64,000 nucleotides of DNA from Syngnathus acus. Lineage: Eukaryota > Chordata > Actinopteri > Syngnathiformes > Syngnathidae. The DNA is taken from the NCBI RefSeq assembly GCF_901709675.1, contig NC_051095.1, positions 26,581,956 to 26,645,955 on the forward strand, written 5' to 3'. The notes below the pieces were generated by a model. That model was not told the DNA's origin. It ran no database searches and saw only the letters and a program-made list of their open reading frames with translations. A program made the position numbers and the translations under genes. Within the stretch, counting starts at the first letter, position 1. The number at the start of each line of letters is the position of its first letter. Below are positions 53,008-64,000 of the stretch, in pieces.

Positions 53008-54499
53008 TGACGCCCGGACACAGAACGGGGCGCTTCTCCGAAGTCACGGCGATAGCCGTGACGCTGCCCGGACTAAAAGAACGAAGATGGACTTTGCATT
53101 CTTTTTCAGATTGAACCAAAATCTACTAAGATGAATTTCCAGAGTCTTCGAATTGGACTTTGTCAAATTTTAAGCTTCGAGGAAGGCAGAGGAGACAGCC
53201 GCTGGGGCAGAAAGGAGAAGTCGCCAATTTTACTTTTTTGGCTAGGCTCCTCACGGCCAGACCTTTCCTCTTTTTTAAACAGAATTCGGATTTTGGAACA
53301 AAGGAGAGCCGATCACTCGACTTGTTCAACCAAATAGGATTTTAGACCTTTAGTCTCCTCTTTTGTTCTGTGTGGGTGAGTCTTGTTTTTTGTTTTTTTC
53401 GACTTGTAATTCTTTTTCTTGCTTATTCATTAAATCTCTTCTTAAGCCTTAATTCGGTTATCGATTATTTCGTATTAACTATGTCGAGCATGGTTTTATA
53501 TGCGGTAATTACAACTTTAAAATGTCTTTATTTCCCTATCATAGTCATTCTTTAAATCCGTTCAATTCTTTTTAAAGTGAAGACAGCTTTAATCCTTAAC
53601 ATCAGGAATTGTCAGATCTGGTTCGAAGTAGTTATCTTGAGCTCAGCTAGAGCGAGGGCGCTCTAGTAAATTAACGAATCCTTGAGGTCTTAACAAAGAC
53701 ATCTAAAAAATATCCGTAACGTAATACCAGCATCAAACAACCGAAGGGAGCCATCATTACGGCGCGGTCATATCGACGACTCGCCTCGAATAGAGTTACT
53801 CGGCTCGCGCGTCGGATGACTTAAAAAGGATTGGCGTCGTAAAGAAATTAGATTGATTCTGGTAGAATTAATTTAACTCGGGTGGTCAGCTACGGACGAG
53901 TCCCTTCACCCCCGGCTTATTGAACCCGTTACTGGGGAGCCGGTGCCACTATAATAAAGTGCGCGTTTGACAGGACGAAGATTCCAATGGATTTAATGAT
54001 TTGGAGTGACACGGATGGTTCGATAAAATTGTTGTTTATATTATTGTTATCTGATATATAGTTTATATCTAGTTATATGGGCCTGTGGAATAATTTGAAC
54101 TGCAACTGACCGCACACGCGGCGTTGTTTACACAAAGGACGAAGAATTTGATGGATTTAATGATTTGGAGTGACACAGATGGTTTGATGAACGTGTTCTT
54201 TATGTTATAGTTATTTGAATCACTGTTAATGTTACGTCAGGCCCGTTCTCAGCTCCTCGTTTGTGTTTATGTCACGTTAGCATACCGTATCGTTTAGCCT
54301 GTTGTTGCTGGTTCATGACTCTTCTTGGTGTTGGATTTTGTCAAATAAATTTCCCCCAAAATGCGACTTAAACTCTGGTGCGACTTATATATGTTTTTTT
54401 TTATGATGTTATTTTATGGCTGATGCGACTTGTACTCCGGAGCGACTTTTAGTCCGAAAAATACGGTACTATTATTATACTATATGATACAATATGATA

Positions 54500-55713
54500 T
54501 ACCGTAATTTTCGGACTATAAGTCGCGTTTTTTTTCATAGTTTGGGTGGGGGGGCGACTTATAATGAGGAGCGACTTATATGTGAATTTTTTCAAAAATG
54601 TTCAAAAGAAAAAAAGTGAAACGGCGATAAACGAACCGTGATGTAGCAAGGGATTACTGTAATTTGAATTTCAAGTGACGTCAGCAGTGCGGCGCGGCGG
54701 TTGTTTACAAAAAGGACAAAGATTGATCACGGGATGACGAAGATGACGAAGGGCCCCACGTACTACCGGCATCATTAGCGGCTTTGTTTCTAAGTGACAC
54801 GGAGGACGAAGAGTTTGAAGGATTTAAGGATTTGGAGTGACACAGAAGGTTTGAAAAACTATTATGGCTTTTACGCACGCCCGGTCCTACTTTACGGAGC
54901 TCTCTTTCACCTCCGTGGATAGAAGTCGGGGGCCGGCGCTCGGCCGGGTGGCTGTCCGGGGACGGTGGATGGGGCTCGGTCATGGCTTTTACGCACATCC
55001 GGTCCTATTCTATGGATCTCTCTTCCACCTCCGTGGCTGGAAGTCCACGCCGCCACACGCCTGGAAGTTTGTTTTGTTTAATAAAGAGCCGTTTACCAAA
55101 CCCACGTCTTTCCTTGTACTTTGTTAACTATGCTACAATATAGTTATATACTAAATCTGTGGAATAACAACGAGGCTGACGTCAGGGCGCACGCGCGGTG
55201 TTGTTGACAAAGGACGAGGAATTTGATCGATGGATTTAATGATTTAGAGTGCACAGATGGTTTGATAATATTATTGCTTATATAATAGTTATTTGATATA
55301 TAATTTATATATCGTTATATGGGCCTGTGGAATATTTTGAAGTGCAAGCGCCGTCAGCGGCGCGCACCCATTGTTGACAAAGGACGATCAATGGATTTAA
55401 TGAATTGGAGTGACACAGATGGTTTTATCAATGTGTTATTTATGTAATAGTTTTTTTTAATAACTCTGAACGTTACGTCAGGCCCGTTCTCAGCTCTTCA
55501 TTTGTGTTTATGTCACGTTAGCATACCTATCGTTTAGCCTGTTGTTGCTCGTTCACGTCTGTTCTTGGTGTTGGATTTTGTCGAATAAATTTCCCCCAAA
55601 AATGCGATTTATACTCCGGAGCGACTTATATATGTTTTTTTTCACGTTATTGTGCATTTTATGGCTAATACGACCTATATTCCGGAGCGACTTTTAGTCC
55701 GGAAATTGCGGTA
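54500..55713 (+). mobile_element. pogo-like non-autonomous element, further copy
   Basis: Starts taccgtaattttcggactat and ends tagtccggaaattgcggta. Close to the element at 11262, including ggtcctactttacggagctc / ggtcctattctatggatctc duplication and gatttaatgattt blocks near 54810, 55228 and 55393. Frame remnant SDTEDEEFEGFKDLE and stop at 54796. Confidence 0.68.
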
Positions 55714-55734
55714 ATATACAATATTATACTACTA

Positions 55735-55817
55735 CAATTATGGCATTACATTTTCCTTCAGTACAACATCAGCTAGATATGTTTTTTAATTAAATACATT
55801 TGCCAATATTATAACTA
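55735..55817 (+). repeat. 83-bp direct repeat, right copy
   Basis: caattatggcattacatttt to aatattataacta, matching 50970-51052. Confidence 0.92.
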
Positions 55818-57220
55818 CTATTACAGATTATCAACAGTAGGCTAAATCGTTAAAATAATCAACAATCCATGAAAATATTTATTTACTGACAGTGTTGGGA
55901 TTAACGGCGTTAGAAGTAAAGTCAATAAATTTCCAGTAACGGATAATTTACTGAATTACTATGTGAATTGTTGTAACCCCATTACCGTTATTAACAGTGA
56001 AATGTGGCATGTTACTTATGCTCCTTGGGACGCGTCGACCCGCAACGCAAAAACGCTTCCGCCTCTCCGTGGACTAACATTTGACTCGCTACGCCTCGTG
56101 TCAGCCGATCATCTTTGGGAACGTGTAAAGTGACATTCTGCGCAATGTAACGAGTGGGGACTGATTGCAGAACGCAGAAGGGTATTACTCCTCCCACAGC
56201 CTGTTAAGTCACGCTCCGTCCCTGCTCACACAACACCCCTATTTTTTTAGTGGTCTACCAGAACTGTGTGGGAATGGATATTAAAGGAATGGGAAAGATT
56301 TATAATGCGTAAAAGTTTTAGGGAGAGTTTAAAAAAAAATTATATTGTGTACTGGACCACAATGCAACAGGAGATTCATGTGCAACCATGACCCACTTTC
56401 GCTATGCATGATGTCCCCGGCGTTAGTGTAGTGTGACATTTCTGAAGTTGTACACTTTGCATTACTTTGCAAGGTAAACCAAACATCTAATTAACTTACA
56501 ATTCACCCATGCCCTGTAGTGGCCAACAAGAAACATTACGTGTTGGAAATTTCAACACAGTGGTGTTTAAATTTCTAAATAATGTATACACCGTTTCTAC
56601 TTCGCGGAATTTCATTTTTCGGTTATGGAATACATCTCCTGTGAAAAACAAGGTACCCCTAAATTTTTAGGGAATAGTCCAGCACTTAATACAAATGGGA
56701 AAAAGTCTTAAAGGTGGATAGCAATTTGAAAATTTAATACCTCATCAGATGGCATTTACTACTTTTTAATATTTTTAATGGCCACATTTTACGCTAATTT
56801 CATTTACTACCGTTTAATACCTTTTACAACCCCACGGAGTCAAACATCACATCTACTTTGGGATTGAACTGAACCGTCGCATTAGTCTGAGTGTTGATTG
56901 TTCATCCCACACCATCCAGCTTGCAGCTTGTTCCCTTTCAATGCAGCTGCTCTCGTCGGCTCCTAATTCATTCTATGGTTCAATTTTGGAAGAAAAATAT
57001 AGCAGGAAACTAGAATAACTTGAGACAGAGGACAGCAGACAGATGGGCTAAAAACAGAACAGTTCAAGCTGCAGAGGGAGTAGGACGCTTTTGTTCTGCT
57101 CTCAAGGGTATAGCTGCAAACTGAGATAACGGCTTACAGACACACAGACATTCAAAATACAAATTGCTTAATATGAAATAGCTTAACTTGTATAAGGCCA
57201 GAGCAAAAGAAAGAAACATT
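55818..57220. other. Intron with old hAT-like remnants
   Basis: 55890-55990 (acagtgttgggattaacggc, cagtaacggataatttactg) resembles the end of a widespread fish hAT family. 56690-56840 contains repeated tttaatacc words. No target duplications or ORFs found. Confidence 0.4.
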
Positions 57221-57227
57221 TGGAGTG

Positions 57228-57980
57228 ATGGCGCCAAAAAAGGATCGGGCAACAGCAGATACTTTGGAAGAAATCAGAAATCAGATGAGAACTCAGGTAA
57301 ATCTGCAGAAAACTCTGGACATGCTTCAAGAGACTAGAGGGGAGATTAGAGACATTAAGAAGAGTGTTATGGAAATGGAGACTCGATTGATTGGATTAGA
57401 AATCAAGATGGAAGAAATTGCATTTCTCAATGCTGAGAATGCCAAAAAAGACCGGCTGATAAAAATTCTCACCAACAGAGTAGAAGATACCAACCAACAA
57501 TATAAAATTAACAATGTAATCATCTCAAGATCTCTCCTAGACATCAAAATGGTACTGATGGTGAAGACGAGGTAGAAAATCAATCCGAGGAACAGCAAGT
57601 GGTGGATTCCCTTACAACAAAAAGCTGCGCTGGACAAGGCAAATGTGGATTTCTGCCAACTCCTTTCAAAAGAGGGGCAACTGGACGTAGGGTGAGTTAA
57701 AATCGTGTGGTACTACTGAGATTTATAAATATCAAGCACAAAGTTGCTCTACTGAAACCGGGAAAAAATGTAAGAGGATCGAATGTCTACATGAACGAAA
57801 ACTCAACAAGCAAAATGCAACCACCGCATGGAGAGCTCGCCAATTGAAAAAGCAAGGTAAAATACAAAGTACTTGGAAGGCAAATTGCAAAATCTACATA
57901 AAGCCGAATGGATCATCCCCAGAAAGCACCAAACCAGTGCTGATCAAAGCGATGGAAGAATTGGAGAAACATGCAAATTG
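57228..57980 (+). pseudogene. LINE ORF1 (coiled-coil plus FP-like domain), broken
   Basis: MAPKKDRATADTLEEIRNQM, LQKTLDMLQETRGEIRDIKK and LIGLEIKMEEIAFLNAENAK form a heptad-like coiled coil (about 100 residues). After a frameshift near 57550 come DGEDEVENQSEEQQVV and, from about 57720, HKVALLKPGKNVRGSNVYMN. RARQLKKQGKIQSTWKANCK and SPESTKPVLIKAMEELEKHA follow. The last part resembles the FP-like nucleic-acid-binding ORF1 of some fish and invertebrate LINEs. Two or more frameshifts. Confidence 0.6.
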
Positions 57981-58440
57981 AGGTATGTCAAGCCTAACTT
58001 CATCCTAATTAAATAAACAATAAATCGTTAACAAAAAGAACTAACGGACTTGGCTGCGATATATGAGAAAATTCTATTGGAAATTAAAAATCATCCCACA
58101 ACAAATGATCCGAATTAACCCAGGACATTAACCCAGACTGTCACTACTACGAAAATGGACTAGACAAATATGGATACTACTTGAAAGATCAATCAAACAA
58201 CTGCATGGATATGAAAGAAAACTGTCCATAACCTACTCAACATCTGGAGTTCAAATTCCAACTTTGGAAAATACTAATTCAGACATTGAACAAACCTTTC
58301 AACGTCATTGCAATATAGAAAATGTGGATCAAAGGAAATACAGAGTCAATGAGTCTCCACTTCGACGAATATAAACCAGTCCACAGATGTAGAGATCACA
58401 ATCTATATCGAAAACAATATTATTTTTGAAACACTATAGA
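57981..58440 (+). pseudogene. Possible start of the LINE ORF2, decayed
   Basis: Readable DINPDCHYYENGLDKYGYYL and KDQSNNCMDM, which look like the region just before the endonuclease of such LINEs. Stops are frequent; assignment weak. Confidence 0.3.
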
Positions 58441-59246
58441 GTATGTCAATGGTGATTGAAAATATTTGTGACTAGAAAACAAATACTCTAGTTAGAAGAT
58501 ATTATTGCATGCATTTCTTTAGTAAGCATGTATTGAGTAGCTGGATTTGACATGCCTTCTGGTATAATAAATCTTTTTAGACTGGGACAAGGGAGCCCTG
58601 GGCTCAGAAGACTGTTGATATTTGAGCACCTGCAGATGAGCACAACAGTGAGGAGGCACACGCCAGCAGTGGCCGGTGTTAAATATTTGAATAAATTAAA
58701 CACAGAAACAAAGACGTTTGCAAATCTAAAGACTTTCAAAAACATTAAAGAGCTTATTGATACAAAATACAACGCGTCTTATGAGACGCATTCCAAAATT
58801 GCTTCAACCTGCCTATCTTTTCGACAAGTCAGGTAAAACAAAGTGTCAAATAGAGTTGAAATAAGTGTTTATTATGTACTTGACGAAATAAACACATAAA
58901 TCACAAAAAAAGTGCATCGCCAGGATAGTTGGAAACTGAATGTCAGCTCCTATTTTTGTGATGTAAATTAATTATTCTCCCTTAATCTCTCTGTTGTGAG
59001 TAAGAAACATTGAATAAGAATCAAAAGAAAAGGCACAGGAGTTACTTCAGCTACGACATACTTTGTTCAATTTTCCCTCGGGCACCACATAACCAATCTC
59101 AATCCAGGCCATTTCTTCTAACTGGGAAAAAAGTAAAGATTGCCTTCCAGTCCATATGTACAGAAATTTGAGATGAAGTAGTATATCGCTATCAATATCT
59201 TATAGTTATACTTTATTGATTCAGATATACTTTATTGTAAACTAAC
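58441..59246. other. Unassigned intron next to the 59-kb exon
   Basis: A 94-codon frame at 58552 (MPSGIINLFRLGQGSPGLRR) is unlike anything I recognise and overlaps an open frame on the other strand; not supported as a gene. Confidence 0.4.
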
Positions 59247-59343
59247 CAATAGGATGATGGCAGCTACTGGAGTGTTTCTGCGAATGTGAATCATGGAGTA
59301 AACCTCAGGTAGTTGTCCTTCACGTGATGCCACCAAGAATGTT
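59247..59343 (-). CDS. slc7a11: slc7a11-like, fourth-last exon
   Basis: A 97-bp exon. With two bases from the previous exon it codes R-T-F-L-V-A-S-R-E-G-Q-L-P-E-V-Y-S-M-I-H followed by IRRNTPVAAIILL. VASREGHLPE-SMIH-R-TP-PA is the loop and helix start after TM8 in SLC7 light chains, very close to xCT. The acceptor is tttgcag (AG at 59345-59344), the donor GTTAGT. 97 bp is the size I recall for this exon in the family. Confidence 0.94.
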
Positions 59344-60554
59344 CTGCAAAACACACACACATTTCTTTGACCAGTGTTTCACTTGTTTTTTTTCCTTCAT
59401 ATAAACATATTACAGTGGTACTAATGAACTTAATTGGCTCAGCGATCGGGTTTGTAAGTAGAAACGTTTGTAAGTAGAAACGTTTCCCATCAATGTAAAA
59501 TCAAATAATGCGTGCCGGAGTATCTCAAAAGTCATACTTTTTGCCCTATTACTTTGTGTAAAAAGTTTTTAACTCATAATTTGTTCACATTGTGCAGGGC
59601 TTGAAAGTGTGATCATTATGGTCGCTGATATCATTATGGTCGGGTTATTCTATTAAGTAACAATAAGACATGCACCACAAAGAGACAGGAGACCAAGAAC
59701 ACAACCCAAGCCAGCAATGCTTGTTGCTCAACAAGGGAAAGTGGAGCTCTCAGCGCTCCAAGATCTTTGAAAGTTCAGCTTCCCCTGTGCAGCCTTTTAT
59801 TGCATTCGACCTGGTGGGAGGCGGTTCCAAGTCTCGCAATACCCTACCATATTGAAATGTTTGTGTGGGTATCTTGACTGTGAGTGTGTGTGGGGGGTGA
59901 GTGTGTGCATGCGTGTAGCAATAATGCTGTCTTACTTTGAAAAGTTACAACAAGCGTGTGTTTTTATATATGATAACATTCGTCCATTAACTAATGCTCC
60001 AATCCTTTCGTAATGCGCTGGTAAAAAATTTATCTGGTTGCACAGAGCGAGTGCAGGTTTTAATGCTGCAACACTGTTCATACAGCAAAAAAGGTCAAAT
60101 TCTGTCTAGTTAGACCTTTCTGCTAAAATTGGCAATCAATGCCGTGGATGGGTTAGGGTTTAGGTTAGATCAGTGCAGAGGTTACCCATCTTCACACAAA
60201 AATTAAGGCCTGAATCAAGGATTTTATCTAATTATGTGTACAATTATTTTAATCACAATGCAGCAAATAATTTAATACCTCAAGGTGAACTTACATGCAC
60301 TATATACACGCACTACCATAAGTTCGTGGTTAAGGGTATTGGAAATATTTGTTGTCTTGTAACCAGTCACATTAAATTAAAACTGTATTTAATTTAATCT
60401 TAATTTCCAAAACGTGCCTATAGTATTGTCAAACTATTATCATGAAAATCCTAAAATCTTGTCTCCTGAAAACGACAAACTAAAACGAATGGTCTGTCCC
60501 GCCACACATAGTAAGTGAAAAATCCCTATTGTAAATTATTATGTTTTTGTTTGT
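59344..60554. other. Intron, mostly unassigned, with a mariner-like end
   Basis: 59410-59500 has gtactaatgaacttaattgg and repeated gtttgtaagtagaaac, like a short mariner terminus. 60060-60554 shows nothing recognisable. Confidence 0.4.
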
Positions 60555-60559
60555 GGACT

Positions 60560-61092
60560 TGTCATGCTGTCGGGTTTTGTGAGTTGTTTTTGTCTTGTCC
60601 TGTTCGTCGTATTGTCACTTCCTGTTTTGTTTTGGTAACTCTCCTCTCGTTTCAGTCGTGGGTCCTTCCTCTGTGCGTCAGGCCACTTGGCTCCCCTGAT
60701 CCCAATTGTGTGCACCTGTGTCGTTGGCCCTAATTGTCTGCACCTGTGTCCTCACCCTTCTGCGTGTGTATATAGCCTGCGTCTTCCCCTTGTCTTGTGC
60801 CAGTGCGTCTTGTCCCGTCTTGAACACTAGCGATCACGTGGGTAACAGAAATCCCCTTAGAGATCATAGTTAGAAGATACCTTTTGTCCAGCCTGAGCTC
60901 TGTGTTTTTTAGTTATGTTTTTTGCCATCGTATTTCCCTCGTTTTGAGGCGCTTTTGGTTTTTGCTGTCTCCAGCCTTTTTGTCCCTCCTTTTGAGGCGC
61001 ATTTTGTTTTTTGTGCTGTCTTCAGCCTGTGAGAATAAACACCTTTTGTTGGCACTCTGCATCCGAGTCCTCTCCCTGATCCAAGTCTGACA
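60560..61092 (+). mobile_element. Solo LTR of a different family, 533 bp
   Basis: Starts TGTCATGCTGTCGGG and ends CCAAGTCTGACA. Perfect 5-bp duplication GGACT (60555-60559 and 61093-61097). TATA-like gtatatagcctgcg near 60768 and aataaacacc near 61033. Opens gtc-rich frames but no retroelement protein. Confidence 0.88.
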
Positions 61093-61224
61093 GGACTTTG
61101 TTGAACTGAGAGTTTGTGTGTGTGAGACAGTGCACACAATGTTCATTGTTGAAAATGTGGTCTTTGGTCTGTGGTCTTAGTACTGTAGGAGTCAATTTCT
61201 GTCATTATCATGTTGGGGCGTGAC

Positions 61225-61455
<231 letters not shown>

Positions 61456-61539
61456 CAGTTTGATAATCGACTTTGTAGTCCTGTCATTGGCTTTGCGGCT
61501 GCATGTTTTGGACACTCGGGTGAAAAGAGGGGCGGAGCT

Positions 61540-63365
61540 GTCAACTGATCGCTACCTGGTGGTGTAATAGCTTTGATGGTGAGGGAAGATGCCGGTCCGA
61601 TCTGGCACACCCAAACATATTGTGAGGTGTTTGCTGGGAATCCCTTGACAGAAAGAGCTTCAACTCCCACCTCTGGCAGAGCATCTGGGGAAGGCCTGCG
61701 ACATTGAGTCTGAGTGAACCATGTTCGGTGCCTTCATTGTTGAGGCGGCCAACCGGAGCTGTGGCCGTAAGGTGGTTGGTGCCTATCATGGCGGCAACTC
61801 CCAAATCCACTGGTGGACACCGGGAGTAAGGGATGCCGTCAAGCTGAAGGAGTCCTATCGGACCTTTTTGGCCTGTGAGACTCCGACATGTATCGGCTGG
61901 CCAAACGGAACGTGGCTTCGGTGGTTGCTGAGGCAAAGACCCGAGTGTAGGAGGAGTTTGAGTAGAATGACCTTCGGAGAGCTTCGAGGAAATTTTGGTC
62001 CACCATTTGATGTTTCAGCGAAGCAGTGCACCGTTAATACTCGACAGTGGAGATGGGATGCCGCTGACCTCGACTCTGGACGTCGTAAGTCAGTGGAGAG
62101 AATACTTCGAAGACCTTCTCAATTCCATCGACTTCCATTGTGAAAGCAGAGCCTGGGCACTTTGAGGTGGGCTCTCCCATCTCTGGGGTTGAAGTCACTG
62201 AGGTAGTTAAAAAGCTCCTTGGTGGCAAGGCTCCTGGGGTGGATGAGATCTTCCTGGAGTTCTTTAAGGCTCTGGATCTGGGGCTGTCCTGGCTGAAACG
62301 CACAGCAACCCGTGGACATTGGGGACAGTGCCTCTGGATTGGCAAGCTAGGGTGGTGGTCCCCTTTTTTAAGAAGAGGGGTCGGAGAGTGTTTTCCAACT
62401 ACAGAGGAATCAAATTTATCAGCCTCCCTGGCAAGTTCTATTCAGGGGTGCTGGAGAGGAGGGAGGTCGAATCTCAGATTCAAGAGCAGTGTCGTTTTCA
62501 TTGTGGCCCTGGAACAGTGGACCAGCTCTATACCCTTAACAGGATCCTCGAGGGTGCATGGTAGTTCGCTCAACCAGTCCACATGTGTTTTGTGGACCTG
62601 GAGAAGGCATTTGACTGTGTCTCTCGGGGAGTTCTGTGTGGGGTGCTTCGGGAGTAAGGGGTACCGAACCCACTGATAAGAGCGGTTTGGTCGCTGTATC
62701 ACCAATGTTCGAGTTTGGTCCACATTTCCGGCAGGAAGTCGGATTTGTTTCCAGTGAGGGTTAGACTCCGCCAAGGCTGCCCTCACCGATTCTGTTCGTA
62801 ATTTTTACGGACAGAATTTCAAGGCGCAGCCGAGGCATTGAGGTGGTCCGGTTTGGCCGCCTCAGGATCGCATCTCTGCTTTTTGTAGATGATGTGGTGC
62901 TGTTGGTTTCTTCGAGCCAAGATCTCCAACTCTTACTGGAGCAGTTCGCAGCCGAGTGAGAAGCAGCCCGGATGAAAATAAAAAGGAGATCGACAGGTGG
63001 ATCGATGACGCGTCTCCTGTAATGGAACTGTGGAAAGGGAGCTGAGCCGAAAGGCGAAGCTCTCGATTTATCGGTCGATCTATATTCCTGCCCTCACCTA
63101 TGATCATGAGCTATGAGTCATGACCAAAAGAACAAGATCCTGGATACAAGCGGCCAATATGAGTTTCCTACACAAGGTGTCCAGGCTCTCCCATAGAGAT
63201 AGGTTGAGAAGCTCGGTCATCCGTGTTGAGCCGCTGCTCCTCTACGTTGAGAGGAGCCAGATGTGGTGGTTCAGGCAGCTCAGGTATCCCATTAGGATGC
63301 CTCCTGGATGCTTCCCCAGGGGCGTTTTCTGGGAATGTCCCACCGGCGAAACCCGGGGACGTTAA
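61540..63365 (+). pseudogene. LINE family G reverse transcriptase region, heavily decayed
   Basis: Plus-strand pieces in order: WWTPGVRDAVKLKESYRTFL, then FEVGSPISGVEVTEVVKKLL and GGKAPGVDEI (62150-62270), PLDWQARVVVPFFKK and NYRGIKFISLPGKFYSGVLE (62325-62450), CFVDLEKAFDCVSRGV (about 62590). Then come LFVDDVVLLVSS (about 62880, the YxDD motif as FVDD), SIYRSIYIPALTYDHEL (about 63060) and SFLHKVSRLSHRDRLRSSVI (63160). Many frameshifts and deletions. A common fish LINE group, RTE/I-like by general look. Confidence 0.8.
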
Positions 63366-63960
63366 GTTTTGCATACAAATAAAAATATCAGTGTGTAAAA
63401 TAATGTTAAATGTTGTTCGTGTTCTGTTCTAAAATGTTTTTGTTTTGTTATTGGAAGTATTCAAAATAGTATCTTTTAAGCGTTTGGTTGAACTAATACA
63501 ACGTTAAAAAGTTGTGTAGCTGTCATCTATTATTTCACTGCTTTTTACCAATGTTTTTCCTATCTTTTTTCATAGAATATCCATTTTTTAGTCTTCTTTC
63601 AAAGTTATACTGTACAAATCAATGGGCCTGTTTTGGCAGCTGGTTGTTGCAAGGAAAATTGTTAAATATTTTGCAACCATATCTTCAGTCACTGTCAATC
63701 TACATTGTACAAATATGAGATGTCTGTACATAAGAAAATATTGTCATTCTGTTTAAGCCCCAGAAAGGGTGCGACCAAATCTGCACTGGTCGCACCAGTG
63801 CTGCAAAAGTTAGCTTAGAGCTCTGTTGTGTTTTGAAAGTTCTTAAATTACTGTTACATCACAGAAATTGCATTTTACAGAAGTTTGTAAACTTTTTTAT
63901 ATTGATTTAATTACATACCACACAAAGTAACAATGCTGTTCAAATAAAAAGAAACTGTAC
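63366..63960. other. Unassigned intron
   Basis: AT-rich sequence without supported features up to the donor of the next exon. Confidence 0.45.
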
Positions 63961-64000
63961 CTTGACAGGACCAAGAGGGAACCATTCATGGAGCCGTAGC
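63961..64000 (-). CDS. slc7a11: slc7a11-like, fifth-last exon (partial, cut by the window edge)
   Basis: The last 40 bases of an exon: YGSMNGSLLVLS plus two bases (AG) of an arginine codon completed in the next exon. Donor GTACAG at 63960-63955. The GSMNGS--L-SR motif at the end of TM8 is typical of SLC7 light chains (CFGSMNGGVFAVSR in mammals, from memory). Earlier exons lie beyond 64000. Confidence 0.88.

Larger units (their letters stand above)
52312..53973 (+). mobile_element. Solo LTR, family 1, copy 2 (complete, 1662 bp)
   Basis: Starts TGTCAAGTGGCATGG and ends GCGTTTGACA; the outermost TGTCAA and TTGACA are inverted copies. Four-base duplication GGAC on both sides (52308-52311 and 53974-53977), and the host pogo sequence (cacaaaggacgaag) is restored when it is removed. 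It contains a tandem repeat, a TATA box and aataaag near 53953. No gag, pol or env. The length is large for an LTR; retroviral-type origin is inference. Confidence 0.85.
51051..54468 (+). mobile_element. pogo-like non-autonomous element split by an LTR and a LINE tail
   Basis: Ends taccgtatttttcggactaa and tagtccgaaaaatacggta. Insertions: LINE fragment 51348-51672 (flanked by GTCTATG) and solo LTR 52312-53973 (flanked by GGAC). Internal blocks with gatttaatgatt-ggagtgac occur near 51248, 52125, 53985 and 54145. The one at 54135-54165 reads DEEFDGFNDLE and stop. A triplicated atcggcggcatacaggg / cggagtcc tract lies at 51900-51990. Confidence 0.68.
17557..59246 (-). other. Giant intron of the slc7a11-like gene (41,690 bp)
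   Basis: Defined by the donor GTTAGT at 59246-59241 and the acceptor AG at 17558-17557. The two flanking exons join in phase 0 with xCT-like sequence on both sides. Its length comes largely from the nested transposons listed here; I find no other host exon inside it. Segments such as 17560-18475 and 19164-19485 show no recognisable feature. Confidence 0.85.

Noticed and set aside
52752-53119. Frames with a repeated protein motif at 52752-53119 (minus)
   Set aside because: The repeat is the translation of the duplicated 116-bp LTR enhancer units.
58488-58836. Paired 94-codon frames on both strands
   Set aside because: Opposite-strand overlap, no recognisable domain and no second copy; not enough to call a gene.

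Overview
The window is vertebrate genomic DNA, almost certainly from a ray-finned (teleost) fish; the species cannot be told. The only host gene I can support is on the minus strand: the last five coding exons (63961-64000 partial, 59247-59343, 17407-17556, 3402-3579, 915-970) of a cystine/glutamate antiporter light chain, slc7a11 (xCT) or a very close paralogue. Splice sites and codon phases agree across all five exons, and the predicted protein ends at a stop at 915-917. Nearly everything else is intron or 3' flank of this gene, including one intron of about 41.7 kb.

The introns are packed with mobile elements, many nested. From low to high coordinates: a pogo-like DNA transposon (1.0-2.7 kb) in the last intron. 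Then a long terminal repeat split by a 4.9-kb insertion (with Tc1, hAT and pogo-like elements inside), a SINE and a further hAT element (3.7-12.9 kb). A hAT deletion derivative carrying a LINE fragment follows (13.3-15.3 kb), then a LINE 3' end split by a BED-finger hAT derivative (15.4-17.0 kb), the 17.4-kb exon and a Tigger-like element (18.5-19.2 kb).

A Penelope-like retroelement spans 19705-29321 and has a 14-bp target duplication. It is interrupted by an intact hAT transposon with a 615-aa transposase (20448-22831), a SINE and two LINEs. Next come three more hAT deletion derivatives (29.5-34.0 kb), a minisatellite, and more LINE and SINE copies (36.4-39.3 kb), one SINE split by a solo LTR. 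Two head-to-tail copies of a zinc-finger LINE lie at 40-45.6 kb on the minus strand, and a second Tc1 copy with its flank, inverted relative to the first, at 45.9-48.4 kb. A block of pogo-like elements split by a 1.66-kb solo LTR occupies 51.0-55.7 kb. A LINE ORF1 remnant (57.2-58.4 kb), the 59-kb exon, a second type of solo LTR (60.6-61.1 kb), a long GT repeat and a decayed LINE (61.5-63.4 kb) complete the window.

There is no operon, CRISPR array or host defence system here, and no previously undescribed cellular system that I can defend. The most interesting content is transposon biology: short in-frame deletion derivatives of hAT transposases kept in several copies, a hAT derivative that carries a LINE passenger, hammerhead-ribozyme-like cores in the Penelope terminal repeats, repeated transposase C-terminal cassettes in the pogo-like elements, different tandem repeats upstream of TATA boxes in two related LTRs, and a fully intact hAT element.
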